DNA of 64,000 bases from Liopterus haemorrhoidalis (Eukaryota; Arthropoda; Insecta; Coleoptera; Dytiscidae). Location: positions 18,168,980-18,232,979 of the forward strand of contig OZ020623.1 in NCBI GenBank assembly GCA_963971575.1, given 5' to 3'. Shown here piece by piece: positions 20,416 through 30,894 of the stretch. The position numbers and the translations under genes are program-made. The notes beneath the pieces were generated by a model. The model was not told the DNA's origin. It did no database searches and worked only from the letters and a program-made list of their open reading frames with translations. The first letter of the stretch is position 1, and every line of letters starts with the position of its first letter.

Positions 20416-21051
20416 TATGAATTTGTACTCTACCACGGAAAGAGCAAAGTCTAAAATAAAACACGTAAATTTGACATCACAAACTATTTTATTCCAAAGA
20501 TCTTCAGTTACCAATTTTTATAAAACAATAGAAAATGATTGAATAAGCATAGTCAACAGTTTATGTCTTACTAATTAAACACCAAACACAAAGATATGTG
20601 TAGAAAATTAAGGCGGAGCTTAAGACTCGCTCTACTATGACTAGATTAGTTTAAAACCACGGTACCAGATGGATACATCTCTCGATGCTTGTAAATGCCA
20701 GTATTTCATATAAATAGTGTTTCGGTGTGGGTCAAAGAATTGGTGCTAAATATTAATTAATTTTCATAAACAAGGGCTCATTTTAAAGATAAAAGTACAA
20801 TCTATAGGATTTCAGCTATGGAATTTGCAATTGTTATTGATTTACAGAGTAACAGTGATGTGAAGTTACACAAAGTTTAGGACATTGTAAAACTGAAAAT
20901 TAAAAATAAAACCAAATTTTAACACTGAAATCCAACGGGGCCAATCTTTATCTTCAAATTAAAAAAAAAAATTAAATTGATCCGACAACATTTGGTTCAA
21001 ATTCTTTGGCCCTTCCAAATACACGTTTCCGTTGCGCGTAACCTAGGTACA
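20416..21051. other. Unassigned AT-rich stretch
   Basis: No gene or repeat recognised. It may include the 3' end of the minus-strand retroelement that follows, since it lies downstream of it. Confidence 0.35.
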
Positions 21052-21530
21052 TTACGCTCTTAAGGCTTTATTTTGCACTATTTCGAGTTTGTGCAGTATT
21101 TTGTTAGTGGATGATTCATAGATTATGCTTGCATAATCAACTATTGCCCGTATTTTGGCTCTATAGAATAATAGAGCCATTTCTGGGTCTGAACCCCATG
21201 ACTTGTAATTTATGTATTTTAAAATATTTAATGGACCTTCGCATTTTTTCATAATTTCTCCAATATGCTCTTTAAATTTGAGTTTTCTGTCTAGAGTGAG
21301 GCCGAGATACTTGACTGTTGGATTGTAATTAAGATTAAAGGAGCCGATTTTGACAATGTCCGTATTATTTATATTGTGTCTGTTAAAAATAGTGACTGTT
21401 GTCTTGCTCTCTGAGATTTTAAGCCCGTGCCTGTGCATCCAATTATTAATTACAGGGTCTAAGATTTGTATGCATTTTTGAAGACTCTTAGCCTCAGCAT
21501 AGACACAGAAATCGTTTGCATAACCAATTA
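21052..21530 (-). pseudogene. Reverse transcriptase, palm and C-terminal part (Jockey/R1/I group)
   Basis: The frame begins with 'LIGYANDFCVYAEA', the YxDD catalytic motif with its first Asp replaced by Asn. It continues with 'HGLKISESKTTVTIF', 'VKYLGLTLDRKLKFKEHI' and 'AIVDYASIIY', then ends 'IVQNKALRA'. The Asp-to-Asn change alone would be expected to abolish polymerase activity. It joins the upstream piece at 22573 across the hAT insertion. Confidence 0.8.
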
Positions 21531-21538
21531 GCTGCGTG

Positions 21539-22564
21539 CAGTGGCGCAGCCAGGATTTTGTCTTGGGGAGGGCCGAATCAAATTTTGAGGGCACGCGGGC
21601 CGCATACTGCCCTCAACCTTATTTTTTATGGCCCTTGAAGCGGTAATCAAAATCATTTGAGCTTATTTAGGGGAAACATATATTTAAAAATGTAAAATAT
21701 ACTCTCTTACCCTTTTCTGTTTATAAAAAAATGTCAAGAAACCCTTTTTAAAGTTTCGTCCTGGCTTATCATTTTGTATGTAAAATAGACTGCGACCAAA
21801 TCAGTTCGACACCCCTGCTGTTGGATATTGATGTTTATATCAAATAATAATTCCATTATTTGTTGATAAAAAATGTAATTGTTAATCCATGTATCAAAAA
21901 CTTTCACTTGATTTTTTCTTCGATAAATACATATTTATTTATATTTTTGGCGGGATGTATTTTTGAAGTCTCAATATTTTTCTTACTTATGTTCAGTTCT
22001 CTTAATCATCCGCTTGGCCACAATTTGTACCGAACGAACAGACTCGTGTGAAAGTTACACCGAAGTCAGATTTCCACTTTATCTTATCTGAATCGAGTAT
22101 TTAGTTGTTTAAAAAAGTTTTATCATTTGACTGGGCGAATGTTTTAGTCGATGTATCAAGGGGAAAAAGGATCAACGCTCCCTCATATAATTCGTTGGAG
22201 CATATTTGGAAAGTGATGTATTTTCACTTGAACAATAACGGCCCCTATCAAGGGGTAGGCAATCTTAAAAAAATGTTTATTTATACGAAAAAAATAAAAT
22301 AAAAAATGCCAATATTGTTTACATTGAAGTAATTTAAAAATTAACTACTGTTGTGGTAAACAAATTTTATCTTCAACTCTTCGAGCAGCGCCGTGTAATC
22401 TGCTAGTCCTGGGAGGGGCCTAGGCCGTCGCCCCCCCCCCCCCCTTGGCTGCGTCCCTGGTTGTGTTTAACAAATTTTATTTTCAACTCCCCGAGCAGCG
22501 CCGTGTAACCTGCTGGTCCTTGGAGGGGCCCAGGCCCGTCGCCCCCCCCTTGGCTGCGCCACTG
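21539..22564. mobile_element. hAT-type non-autonomous element (CAGTGGCGCAGCC ends)
   Basis: Ends are CAGTGGCGCAGCCAGG and CTTGGCTGCGCCACTG, flanked by a perfect 8-bp duplication GCTGCGTG (21531-21538 and 22565-22572). Near the right end a segment of about 100 bp ('GAGCAGCGCCGTGTAA' to 'CTTGGCTGCG') is present twice in tandem, so there is a second, internal copy of the right terminus near 22450. A run of Cs occurs in both copies. No transposase is recognised. Confidence 0.9.
22428..22445. repeat. C homopolymer run in the duplicated hAT end
   Basis: An unbroken C tract lies before 'TTGGCTGCG'; the tandem partner near 22543 has a shorter C tract. Confidence 0.8.
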
Positions 22565-22572
22565 GCTGCGTG

Positions 22573-22888
22573 TTGTTTGGGCATTCGTGTATGATTTTGT
22601 GTATATACAGGTTAAACAGGGGGGGGAGATAAGACGCCACCTTGTGCCAGACCTATTCCAACTTGTTTATTTAATACCTCACCGTTATCAAGCTATAGAG
22701 TTACTGTTCTATTCCATGTCAGTGAAATTACAGACTTTAAGATATCTTTTGGGAGCTGTAGTCCTTTTAATATATCCACTAAGATTGGAATATTGATGTT
22801 GTCGAAGGCCCCTTTAATATCAATGAAAATTGCGGTTAGAAAATTATTATTTGTAAAACATTTAAATACGTCTGTAGTCAAAATAGCT
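22573..22888 (-). pseudogene. Reverse transcriptase, A and B blocks (Jockey/R1/I group)
   Basis: The minus-strand reading contains 'AIFIDIKGAFDNINIPILVD' (A block with the catalytic Asp) and, in another frame, 'AQGGVLSPPLFNLYI' (B block). A frameshift lies between them near 22690. It is bounded by the GGTTTCC-ended element on one side and the hAT element on the other. Confidence 0.75.
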
Positions 22889-24026
22889 AGGTTTCCAATC
22901 CGGATATCCGAATATCCGGATTATCCGACCAATTTGAACTATTCGATAATCCGGATAATTTTTATTGAATATCCGATAATCCGGATATTTTTTGAATAAA
23001 TAAATGATTTTTTTTCAACAAACTTTTCAATTTACCCTGTTTTTTTTTTTATACCTTTTCGCCTTTACAAGAGTTCCTTTAAGGCCCGGTCTTTCCACCT
23101 TCAGATAAAGTCCCAGGTAACTATCTGACAGATAAGGTTATTTGTAACTTCATCTGCTGAATAAATGTCAATACCAGTCAGTGAATCCAATACATCAGTC
23201 TCATTATCCGTTAGATAACTATCCGATAGATACATTTGTATAGAAAGAAGGGATGACATTTACTCAGCAGATGAAGTTACAAATAACCTTATCTGTCAGA
23301 TCGTTACCTGGAAGTTTATCTGAAGGTGGAAAAACCGGGCCTAAATCACATGACGAAATATGTAAATGAATTAAAGCTTTCATTTCGTTAATCAATCTAT
23401 TTTTAGAATTAAAGCTTTCATTTCAAATTAATCAATTAGAGATTTTTAATGACTATTTTAAAAATAAAAGTTTGCTTTAAAATGTTAAGAGAATTTTAAT
23501 TTAAAAACTTTCACATGAATGATATAGCTAGTAGGCGTTGGAATTTATTGTATTCGCTGTGCTATCGTTTTTTTATTACTACATTGTTGAAAAAAGATTT
23601 CATGATTTTAACAAACACAAAAACAAAGACAGATAATTTCAATATATTATTTAATGCCTTCTTACAATAAAACCAACATCTACTGCAACAGAACGAGTTT
23701 TTTCAATTGCAGGTCTGACTAGGCAAAAATTAGAACTCGCTTGAATTTTGAAACTTTCAATGCAATTATTTTTTTTAAATACGCATTTTTAAAAATGAAA
23801 TGAATTTAATTATATATATATTTTTTTCATTATTTTGTGAATTATAAATGTATATAATTAAAATACTTATATAAAATAAAATAAATGAGTTATAAAACAC
23901 CATGAATATTGAATTCAATCATATTATTTTTAATTTCTTATTTGTTATCCGGATATATCCGAATATTTTTAATTTTCTGTATTCGATATCCGGATATTCA
24001 TTAATGTCGGATAATTGGAAACCCTA
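22889..24026. mobile_element. DNA element with GGTTTCCAAT inverted ends
   Basis: The left end GGTTTCCAATCCGGATATCC and right end GATAATTGGAAACC are inverted. The subterminal regions are rich in the self-complementary word ATCCGGAT ('ATCCGAATATCCGG'). CTA lies on both sides, suggesting a 3-bp duplication, and the flanking host reading frame resumes with one CTA. It contains a smaller Harbinger MITE at 23083-23341. No transposase is recognised; an AT-rich tail of about 680 bp follows the MITE. Confidence 0.7.
23083..23341. mobile_element. PIF/Harbinger-type MITE
   Basis: Ends are GGCCCGGTCTTTCCACCTTC and its inverse GGTGGAAAAACCGGGCC, with TAA on both sides (23080-23082 and 23342-23344). The interior is symmetrical around 'ATCTGACAGATAA' and 'GAAGTTACAAATAACCTTA'. 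The termini match the larger Harbinger-like element at 49959 (GGCCCGGTATTTCCACCTT). Confidence 0.9.
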
Positions 24027-24148
24027 CTTTCAAGCCATCACTCTACTCTTGTTTTAATAAGTCGTTCATACGTTTTAGCTACACAGGATGAAAGAGCGAT
24101 TGGGCGGTAAGAATTAACAGAGTCGGGGGCTTTATTTGGTTTTAACAG
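24027..24148 (-). pseudogene. Reverse transcriptase finger region (Jockey/R1/I group)
   Basis: The minus-strand reading 'LLKPNKAPDSVNSYRPIALS' followed by 'AKTYERLIKTRVE' is the conserved LLKP...YRPI block. A TGA follows where a Trp is expected. The piece ends at the GGTTTCC element on one side and at a plus-strand CR1-like insertion on the other. Confidence 0.75.
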
Positions 24149-24342
24149 GGGTCTTCTATGTGCGTATTACTCCTTATTCCAGTCGCACGTTACGTACGCA
24201 TTATTGGTGTGGGGCCATTCATCACATGCGACCAGAATTTTTGGATTGCAACGTCGTGTTATTAGGATTATCAGTGGTTTAACCTACAGAGAGGATTGCA
24301 AAAATGCTTTCATTGCTTTGGGTATTCTGACTTTTCCCTGTC

Positions 24343-24373
<31 letters not shown>

Positions 24374-24837
24374 CTGACTCATGTGCATTTTAATTCAATG
24401 GACACCCATCTTCAAAAGGATGTTCATAATTATAACACAAGGGGCAAAGACTTAATACGTCCTAATTATATAAGACTATCAACAACAAGGTATTCATTAA
24501 ACTATTTTGCTGTTAAATTTTATAATGTACTACCAAGTGAGATTAAAAGATTATCAAATAATAACTTTGCCTCAAAGATAAAAGGTTATTTGAAGAACAA
24601 GGCATATTATAGTTTTGATGAATACCTATTGGGTGATTTCAGTGCACTGAGAGAGTAGTCTTGAGCCTTTCTTCTCATCATTATTTCTTGACAAATTATT
24701 TTTTATATATGTATATTTTTTTTTTTTAATTGTATTTTTCATTTTTTATTTAATTAACCATGTATACTTATGACGATTGTAAAATATTATAATTTATTGT
24801 TAACATGAATAAATATTATTTTGGGGTTTGTCAGGTC

Positions 24838-24869
<32 letters not shown>

Positions 24870-24875
24870 TTATAT
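24149..24875 (+). mobile_element. CR1-like 3' fragment inserted in the minus-strand element
   Basis: It is the C-terminal end of the same kind of element as at 17456. The plus-strand reading 'YYSLFQSHVTYALLVWGHSS' with 'RRVIRIISGLTYREDC' (24165-24330) is followed after a (TA)n run by a shifted frame (24296-24658) with 'HNYNTRGKDLIRP' and 'AVKFYNVLPSEIKRL'. It ends in an (ATT)n tail at 24839-24870. The (TA)n expansion breaks the frame. The fragment lies in opposite orientation to its host element. Confidence 0.8.
24165..24658 (+). pseudogene. CR1-like ORF2 C-terminal domain, frameshifted
   Basis: It corresponds in order and wording to the C-terminal 160 residues of the open frame at 17415-18935 ('HKYNTRNKND' there, 'HNYNTRGKD' here; 'AKLFNKLPNVIND' there, 'VKFYNVLPSEIKR' here). 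The frame changes inside the TATATA run at about 24336-24366. No catalytic domain remains. Confidence 0.75.
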
Positions 24876-25180
24876 TCGTTCCATTCAGGGATAGTTTTAC
24901 CGGTGGTATATATTTGTTATAAATATTTAGTAAAATAATTTTCATACTAAATGGTAGGTTAGATATCATTGGATAGCGAATTTCGTCATTTCCGGGTGAC
25001 GTATTATTTGAATTTTTAATTGCAAAATTAAGTTCATCGAGCGTAAAAGACTCGTTTAGAGGGTCACATTTTTTTTTATAAAGAATAATTATGCTATTTT
25101 TATCAGGTAAAACAGTGTCTGAAGATAATTTTTGTAAAAATTCTTACAATATTTGTCTATTAGGTTTGTTTGTTGTAAAA
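24876..25180 (-). pseudogene. Upstream (endonuclease-RT linker) part of the Jockey/R1/I-group element
   Basis: The minus-strand reading 'TTGKTIPEWNEYK' lies immediately before the 'LLKPNK' block once the CR1-like fragment is removed. Further upstream the frame is full of stops. Only the contiguity supports it. Confidence 0.5.
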
Positions 25181-25406
25181 TTTTTGTTACTGTTACCATT
25201 TTCAATACTTTTTATTTTATTGTTTTACCAATAATTCGATTGTGAACTATTTAACTGTCCAATCGTTCCTCCAGCGACTAGCTTTTAGACAGCCGAGAAT
25301 GGTCGTGCGGTTAAAACAAAAGAAACAAAATAATAAATAATGTTCTGGTAAAAATATTCAAGGGCGCCAACTGGTCTAAAAAAAAAAATGACTAATAAGG
25401 ACCGAC

Positions 25407-25854
25407 TAAAGTCACTGGATTATACAAAGTACCGCAAGCCTTTGAAGAAGCCGACAGACCCCAGGGTTTGATTGGCAACATTGCTTCCCTTATTAAGCAA
25501 ACTAAAGCAGCAATTTTTACGTTCTTAAGTTTACCTCTGCGCTGTCACATCTCCCTCTCTCGCTCTCATTTAATAACCTTCTTTGTCAGCGGTTTGAATA
25601 TTTAAGGTTAAGTTTAATTTAAATTTATATATTATATCCATTTTATTTAATAAAAATTAAAAAAATAATTGAAATTGTACCACAATTTTGTTATAGTGCA
25701 TCTTTGATTAAAAAAATCGTGATTACAATGTTTAAAATAAAAACTGGTTTCTTATTTTTGTAATGTTGGAATCACTGAACATCATTTGTGTTGGCGACAT
25801 TTTTAACCCCAGCATGGCCGCCGTTGCGGTACTTTGTATAATCTAGTGACTTTA
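25407..25854. mobile_element. hAT-type MITE (TAAAGTCACTGG ends)
   Basis: Ends are TAAAGTCACTGGATTATAC and GTATAATCTAGTGACTTTA, followed inward by 'AAAGTACCGCAA' and its inverse. A perfect 8-bp duplication GGACCGAC lies at 25399-25406 and 25855-25862. The interior is non-coding. Confidence 0.9.
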
Positions 25855-25862
25855 GGACCGAC

Positions 25863-26313
25863 CAGTAAATCCTTTTTACCGGCTGGAAAGATATAAAATA
25901 TAATACTTACTGACGGTCACCAGACTATATTATTAAATGCTACACTACCGTAGTTGATAAATAATTATAAATATATATTAATAATTAAATACAAATTTAA
26001 GTTATATACAAAAAAAAAAATACGAATCTTAAATAAAATATGATACTATTTAAACGGTAATACTTCTAAAATAACGACAATGGAATTCCAAACCCGTATT
26101 CTAGAATAATTTAGAGTATATATATGACCAAAATAACTAATAATTTTAACAATGAATGAAAAATTAACAATTTAGGATAAATATTATAACAATAAATAAA
26201 TTTATATCACAATTATATTAAATTTATATTTAAGCTTATCTGTGATCAGCAGCGAGACGGTAGACCAAGATGAAGCTTCCTTTTATTTGTAGGCCCCTCC
26301 CTCAGCTCGGGTG
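25863..26313. other. AT-rich non-coding stretch
   Basis: No gene recognised between the hAT MITE and the gypsy target duplication. Confidence 0.4.
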
Positions 26314-26318
26314 CTCCT

Positions 26319-26464
26319 TGTAGTAAACGTATTGCTGTTAAATAAGCTTTATTATAAGAAATACATTATCAAATATATAAAAATATGTCATTCCATAAAA
26401 ATGTCAAAACGTTCTCCCTGACAACTCTCATCACCCCGGATACCAATACTTTCACTATACTACA
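26319..26464 (-). repeat. 3' LTR of gypsy element (146 bp)
   Basis: TGTAGTAAACGTATTGCTG at the left and ACTATACTACA at the right on the plus strand. It is identical to the partner LTR except at one base. Confidence 0.95.
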
Positions 26465-26479
26465 TATCTCCCCTCTCAT
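26465..26479 (-). promoter_or_regulatory. Polypurine tract of the gypsy element
   Basis: Minus-strand ATGAGAGGGGAGATA immediately precedes the 3' LTR, where plus-strand DNA synthesis is primed in LTR elements. Confidence 0.8.
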
Positions 26480-26513
26480 AAAATTGAGTGTTTAGTTCTT
26501 CTATATGCTTCTA

Positions 26514-27344
26514 TGGTCTATTTCAAAGTAGAAAAATGTGTGTAAGAAGATAGGAGCTGTTTGTCCTTGCTTCGGATTGGTTTAGACCGTCATCCCTATT
26601 ACACTGTAAAAATATTGTTTTTAGTCCAAGTTGACAGATGTTCAGTGTCGTACATTGGAAATATATATTATTTATATTATTTAATTTTTCTCATATATTT
26701 TGTTATTATTTACATATTTAGACTTTTATTTATATTCTTGGCGTAGATCTTATGGAGAAAATTCTCCATGTAATTTGTTTTTACGCAGTTATATATTTTT
26801 TAGGTTATCTGACATATAAATATTTTTTGACAGTTGACAATTAACAGATCAAGAAAGAGGACTAATGTGAGGCCAAAAGACAGCCCAGCTGATTGTGCCC
26901 AAAGAAGAAGTTATTGATATAATTTTTAGACCTTCATATATACATATATTTTTAATTTTTATTTACAATAATTATTTAAATAAGAAACTTTAGCTCTGAA
27001 GATATATTGTTTGTTTTATTGCTTTGTTTAAACTCCTTTAGCCAAATCTCTCTTTTTATATATAGTACATCATTTTTAAAATGAATATTTTTTTAACTTT
27101 TTCAAATTTCCCATTAAACTGAATTTATGTCGTATAAATAACGTAAGTGTATTATCTGCCTTGTTTATTTTAATATCTTATTAACCTTTTTTATATTTAA
27201 AAAAAAAATCACTTGCTAACCCAGTTGCTACGCCCATGCCCTAGTTCTAACTTATTTTAAATTTCCCGCTATACTGTATTTGATCAGTGTAAATCGTACT
27301 CGGTTCGCAGCGCTATCTACTTTTTTCTACTTTGAAATAGACCA
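26514..27344. mobile_element. TA-flanked MITE, TGGTCTATTTC family, copy A (empty of nested MITEs)
   Basis: Ends TGGTCTATTTCAAAGTAG and CTACTTTGAAATAGACCA are flanked by TA (26512-26513 and 27345-27346), as for Tc1/mariner-type elements. Copy B lies at 50634 in reverse orientation and holds two extra MITEs. The corresponding uninterrupted sites here are TA at about 26771-26772 and 27063-27064. The interior is non-coding. Confidence 0.9.
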
Positions 27345-27350
27345 TAGGTT

Positions 27351-28496
27351 TTAAATGGTCGGCATGTTTTCTCTCCACTTTATCGATACTAATACTAATA
27401 CTTTATACGATAATTCTCCAGTTTTCTGTTTGACTGTGCCTGCTTGATAACCTTTTCCATCTTTGCACAATACCCACACTGCATCGCCTTCCAAAAAAAA
27501 TCTATCTTTTGATTTCTTGTCATGATAGATTTTCTGAGTTATTAGTTCCTCATCCATTCTTTGTGTGACATCTGGTTTAAGAAGATCTAATCTTGTAGTT
27601 AAGCGCCGTTTGAATAATAATTCGGATGGTGTCTGGTATGTAGCCCTATTAGGAGTATTTCTGTAACCTATTAAAAATTTTTGCAAAGCTGTGGCTTGAT
27701 TTACACCTGATTTACGTATTGCTTTCATTCTGTTTTTAAAAGTTTGCACAAATCTCTCGGCTAAACCATTTGAACGTGGATGATATGGTGCTACTTTTAT
27801 GTGTTTTATTAGATTTTTCTTGCAAAAATGTTCAAATTCCGCAGATGTAAACTGGGGACCATTATCTGAGACAATGCTTGCAGGTATACCAAATCTAGCA
27901 AAAGTTTCTCGTAGAATCGTCACTGTGAGTGAAACTGTCATGGACGTTGTAGGAAAAACTTCTAACCACTTTGAATAAGCATCAACAATAATAAACCAGT
28001 ACTTACCATCGAATGGACCTGCATAATCGACATGAAGCCTCATCCAAGGTTTAGATGGAACAGTCCACGAAAACAATGGACTTTCAGTCTCTCGTGGTCT
28101 TGTTTCTTGACACGGAATACACATTTTAACATAACGCTCAATATCTTTATTTAGTCCCGGCCACCAAATATAAAATTTCGCCGCAGATTTCAGACCAAAA
28201 ATAATAGCCAAGGCTTCTTTTTCTATCGTCGCATATTTTGATTCTGCTGAATTCAACTTTCTAGAAGCGTAACCAATTGGTCGTTCAGTGTTATCAGGAA
28301 ATCTGTGAAAAAGAACTGCTCCCAAACCTACACCACTTGCATCGCAACTTAAAATTAATGGCAAATCAGGATTATAATGTACTAGTGTATTTTTGGAAGT
28401 CAAACTTTCTTTTAGTTTTGTAAAAGTGTTTTCTTCCGTCGTTGTCCATGACCATTTCACTCCCTTTTTTGTTAAATTATGAAGAGGAACACACAT
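27351..28496 (-). pseudogene. Gypsy RNase H-integrase part, internally deleted
   Basis: It begins right after an in-frame TAA that splits it from the reverse transcriptase. RNase H is seen as 'LILSCDASGVGLGAVLFH' and 'EKEALAIIFGL'. The text then jumps straight into the integrase region 'FYIWWPGLNKDIERYV' and 'CIPCQ', so the second half of RNase H and the start of the integrase zinc-binding domain are deleted. The integrase core keeps its acidic residues: 'LHVDYAGPF', 'IVSDNGPQFTSAEF', and Glu in 'NGLAERFVQTF'. At the 3' end a small frameshift replaces the usual HADHLK ending. The enzyme would insert cDNA into the genome, but this copy cannot. Confidence 0.9.
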
Positions 28497-28499
28497 GGA

Positions 28500-30728
28500 T
28501 TATAAATTAGGAACAAAACAACCGTAATAATTTATTGATCCCAGAAAAGCTTTTAATTCAGATACAGTTTCAGGTCGCTTCAAATTTTTTATTGCTAACA
28601 CATGTTCCTCCGTCGGATGAATTCCTTTATTGTCAAACTTATGTCCCAGGTACGTAACCTCGGACTGTAGCCATTTACATTTCTCTTTTTGTAAGCGAAT
28701 TCCCACTTCCTTTAACCTGTTTAAAACTTCAACCAGCCGTTGATTGTGTTCTTCTTTTGTCCTACCTTGAATAATAATGTCATCCAAGAAACACGCGACT
28801 CCTGTTAGACCCTTTAAAATCTCATCCATTTTCCTCTGAAAGAAAGAAGGCGCAAAATTTAAACCAAAAATCATTCTTGTGTACCTGGAATAACCAACAT
28901 GCGTAGCGATTACAAGTAAATGTCGGCTACTTTCATCAACTTCTACTTGTAAATAAGCGTCTTTCAAATCAATTGTAGAATAAAATTGACCTCCACTTAA
29001 TTTTGCAGTTATTTCTTCAAATAATGGAAGGGGATACTTTTCTATAATAATATGCGGGTTTATAGTGACTTTAAAATCACCACAAATTCTGATCTTCTCA
29101 TTAGGTTTTACAATTGTAACAATTGGTGAAGCCCATAGTAAAGGTGTTTTATTCGGATCAACCGGTTCAAGGACTCCGGTATCCACCAGTCGTTTGATCT
29201 CATCTTCGACAGAAGTTCTTAATGCAAACGGGACTGGTCTTACTTTGAAAACTTTTGGAACAGCGGTATCTTTAAGCTGTATTTTGGCTTCATGACCTCT
29301 TACAATGCCCAATTTGTTTTCGAATAAAGAATCATATTCCTTCAATATGTTTGATAAACTACTAATTTTGTTTTCGGCTAAAGATGTTGAATTCTTTGCA
29401 TGTGATGTAACTGCACATAATCTGGAACCTTCTGGCAAGGGTAGCTGGAAAGCCAAAACCCAGTCAAGGCCAAAAAGCGGAATATCGTTCGAACTTATTA
29501 TTGTTGCATCCAATTTTTTGTATTTGCCGAAAGCTTTAACCATAAATGTAGCTCTGCCTTTTGTTAGGATTGGAACACCTGTATACGCAATTAACGAAGA
29601 GGTTGAAGTAAGTGTCGGAGATCCTACTCTTTCCCATACATCTTGATTCAAAACAGTAGTGGATGCACCTGGATCATATAACATACATATTTTGCAGCCG
29701 TTAATAAATACATCTAGCATTACTCTATTAATTTTTAATTTATTTTTACTGACCATGCTAATGAAATCCGATTCTTCATCCCGTGAATCTTGTTTTGAAA
29801 CATTGTGATGAGCATCGCTTTCCATATGTTCTTTAACGTTTCTTATTTCCTTTTTAGAATCCAAACCAATTTTTGCTCTTCTTCTATTTAGGCAAACCCG
29901 AGCTAAATGATTTTCCCTGTTACAGGCCAAACATATTTTTCCTATGGCTGGACAACGTTGTCCAACTCCATGCATTTTATTACCACAAGCGAAACAGTCT
30001 CTACCTTTGATTAATGTTATGATATTTTGTGGTTGTACTCTGTGGACTTGTCCATCTGAGTAATCAGCATTGTTTGATAATTCCAGTTCCCTTAGACGAT
30101 TATGTTGCAAATATGATTGCTCCAAGTGTATGGCTGCTGCTTCCACATCTATAAGTGATGCTGAATTTGACGGGAATTGTTTAATGAGTTGATGCTGCCA
30201 ATCTGAATTTTTAATCCCAACGAAAATTTGATCCCTTATTCTTTCTTCTAGCGTATTTCCGAATTCACACCTCCCCGCTAAAGCACGTAAATCATTTACT
30301 TGTGCAATAGTTTCTGTATGCTTTCTGTATCGTAATGTAAATTCTCGTCGTTCACTTTGAATGAAAACTGATTTACCATAAAATTTATTTAGCACCTCTT
30401 TTAAATGTTTATATTCGATACTATTTATATTACGTGGTCTGAAATGATCCACCAATATTTTGTAAGATGCTAGTCCAATTTTTGATAAGAGAATGGTTCC
30501 GGAAATTGTTTCATCGTGAATGCCAAAAAATAATAATTCTGTCTCAAACCTGCTAATGTAATACTCCCATTCTTCCAGAGATTGATCAAAAGGTTGAAAA
30601 CGAAAGTCTTTGAGTACGTGCCTCGGTAAACCAATGCCTGGTGCAGTAATGCCATGTTCGGTGGTGTTCTCGACCGTAATGTCATTTGAGTTCGTGGTGG
30701 TTGCTTGCTTACTTCTTGTCAAAGCCAT
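28500..30728 (-). pseudogene. Gypsy gag-protease-reverse transcriptase
   Basis: I place the start at the ATG at 30728 ('MALTRSKQ'), just inside the 5' LTR, because the longer frame upstream is LTR sequence. Gag has 'RFQPFDQSLEEWEYYISRFE' and two zinc knuckles ('CFACGNKMHGVGQRC', 'CLACNRENHLARVC'). The aspartic protease has 'LYDPGAST' and 'PLFGLDW'. Reverse transcriptase shows 'RICGDFKVTINPHI', 'FYSTIDLKDAYLQVEVD', 'MIFGLNFAPSFFQ' and 'CFLDDIIIQG' (catalytic DD). The frame ends 'YGCFVPNL' at a TAA that falls in the middle of the conserved pol polyprotein, so it is a nonsense mutation. Gag and pol are in one frame. Confidence 0.92.
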
Positions 30729-30743
30729 ATCCTCGTCGCCAAA

Positions 30744-30889
30744 TGTAGTAAACGTATTGCTGTTAAACAAGCTTTATTATAAGAAATACATTATCAAATA
30801 TATAAAAATATGTCATTCCATAAAAATGTCAAAACGTTCTCCCTGACAACTCTCATCACCCCGGATACCAATACTTTCACTATACTACA
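30744..30889 (-). repeat. 5' LTR of gypsy element (146 bp)
   Basis: Same boundaries as the 3' LTR. The minus-strand sequence just inside it, TTTGGCGACGAGGATATGG, is the likely primer-binding site; I do not assign the tRNA. Confidence 0.95.
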
Positions 30890-30894
30890 CTCCT

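Larger units (their letters stand above)
21052..25180 (-). mobile_element. Jockey/R1/I-group non-LTR element, decayed, with three nested insertions
   Basis: Four minus-strand coding pieces, in order 25180-24876, 24148-24027, 22888-22573 and 21530-21052, line up as one reverse transcriptase when three foreign blocks are removed. The blocks are a plus-strand CR1-like fragment, a GGTTTCC-ended element and a hAT element. At the hAT site the 8-bp duplication falls within the catalytic region, and the protein reads through it without loss once a single copy is counted. Stops (for example in the piece at 24027-24148) show that the host copy was already dead or has since decayed. Confidence 0.8.
26319..30889 (-). 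mobile_element. Ty3/gypsy LTR retrotransposon, full length, recent insertion
   Basis: Two 146-bp LTRs bound the element (26319-26464 and 30744-30889), each with TG...CA ends. A 5-bp duplication CTCCT sits at 26314-26318 and 30890-30894. The LTRs differ at one visible position (TTAAATAAG against TTAAACAAG), so the insertion is young. Gag, protease, reverse transcriptase, RNase H and integrase follow in the gypsy order on the minus strand. A polypurine tract (minus-strand ATGAGAGGGGAGATA) adjoins the 3' LTR. An 831-bp MITE (26514-27344) is inserted between the end of pol and the polypurine tract. Confidence 0.95.

Noticed and set aside
24296..24370. Start of a frame with repeated Tyr-Ile residues
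   Set aside because: It is a (TA)n expansion that shifts the CR1-like frame. The conserved coding begins after it and, in another frame, before it.
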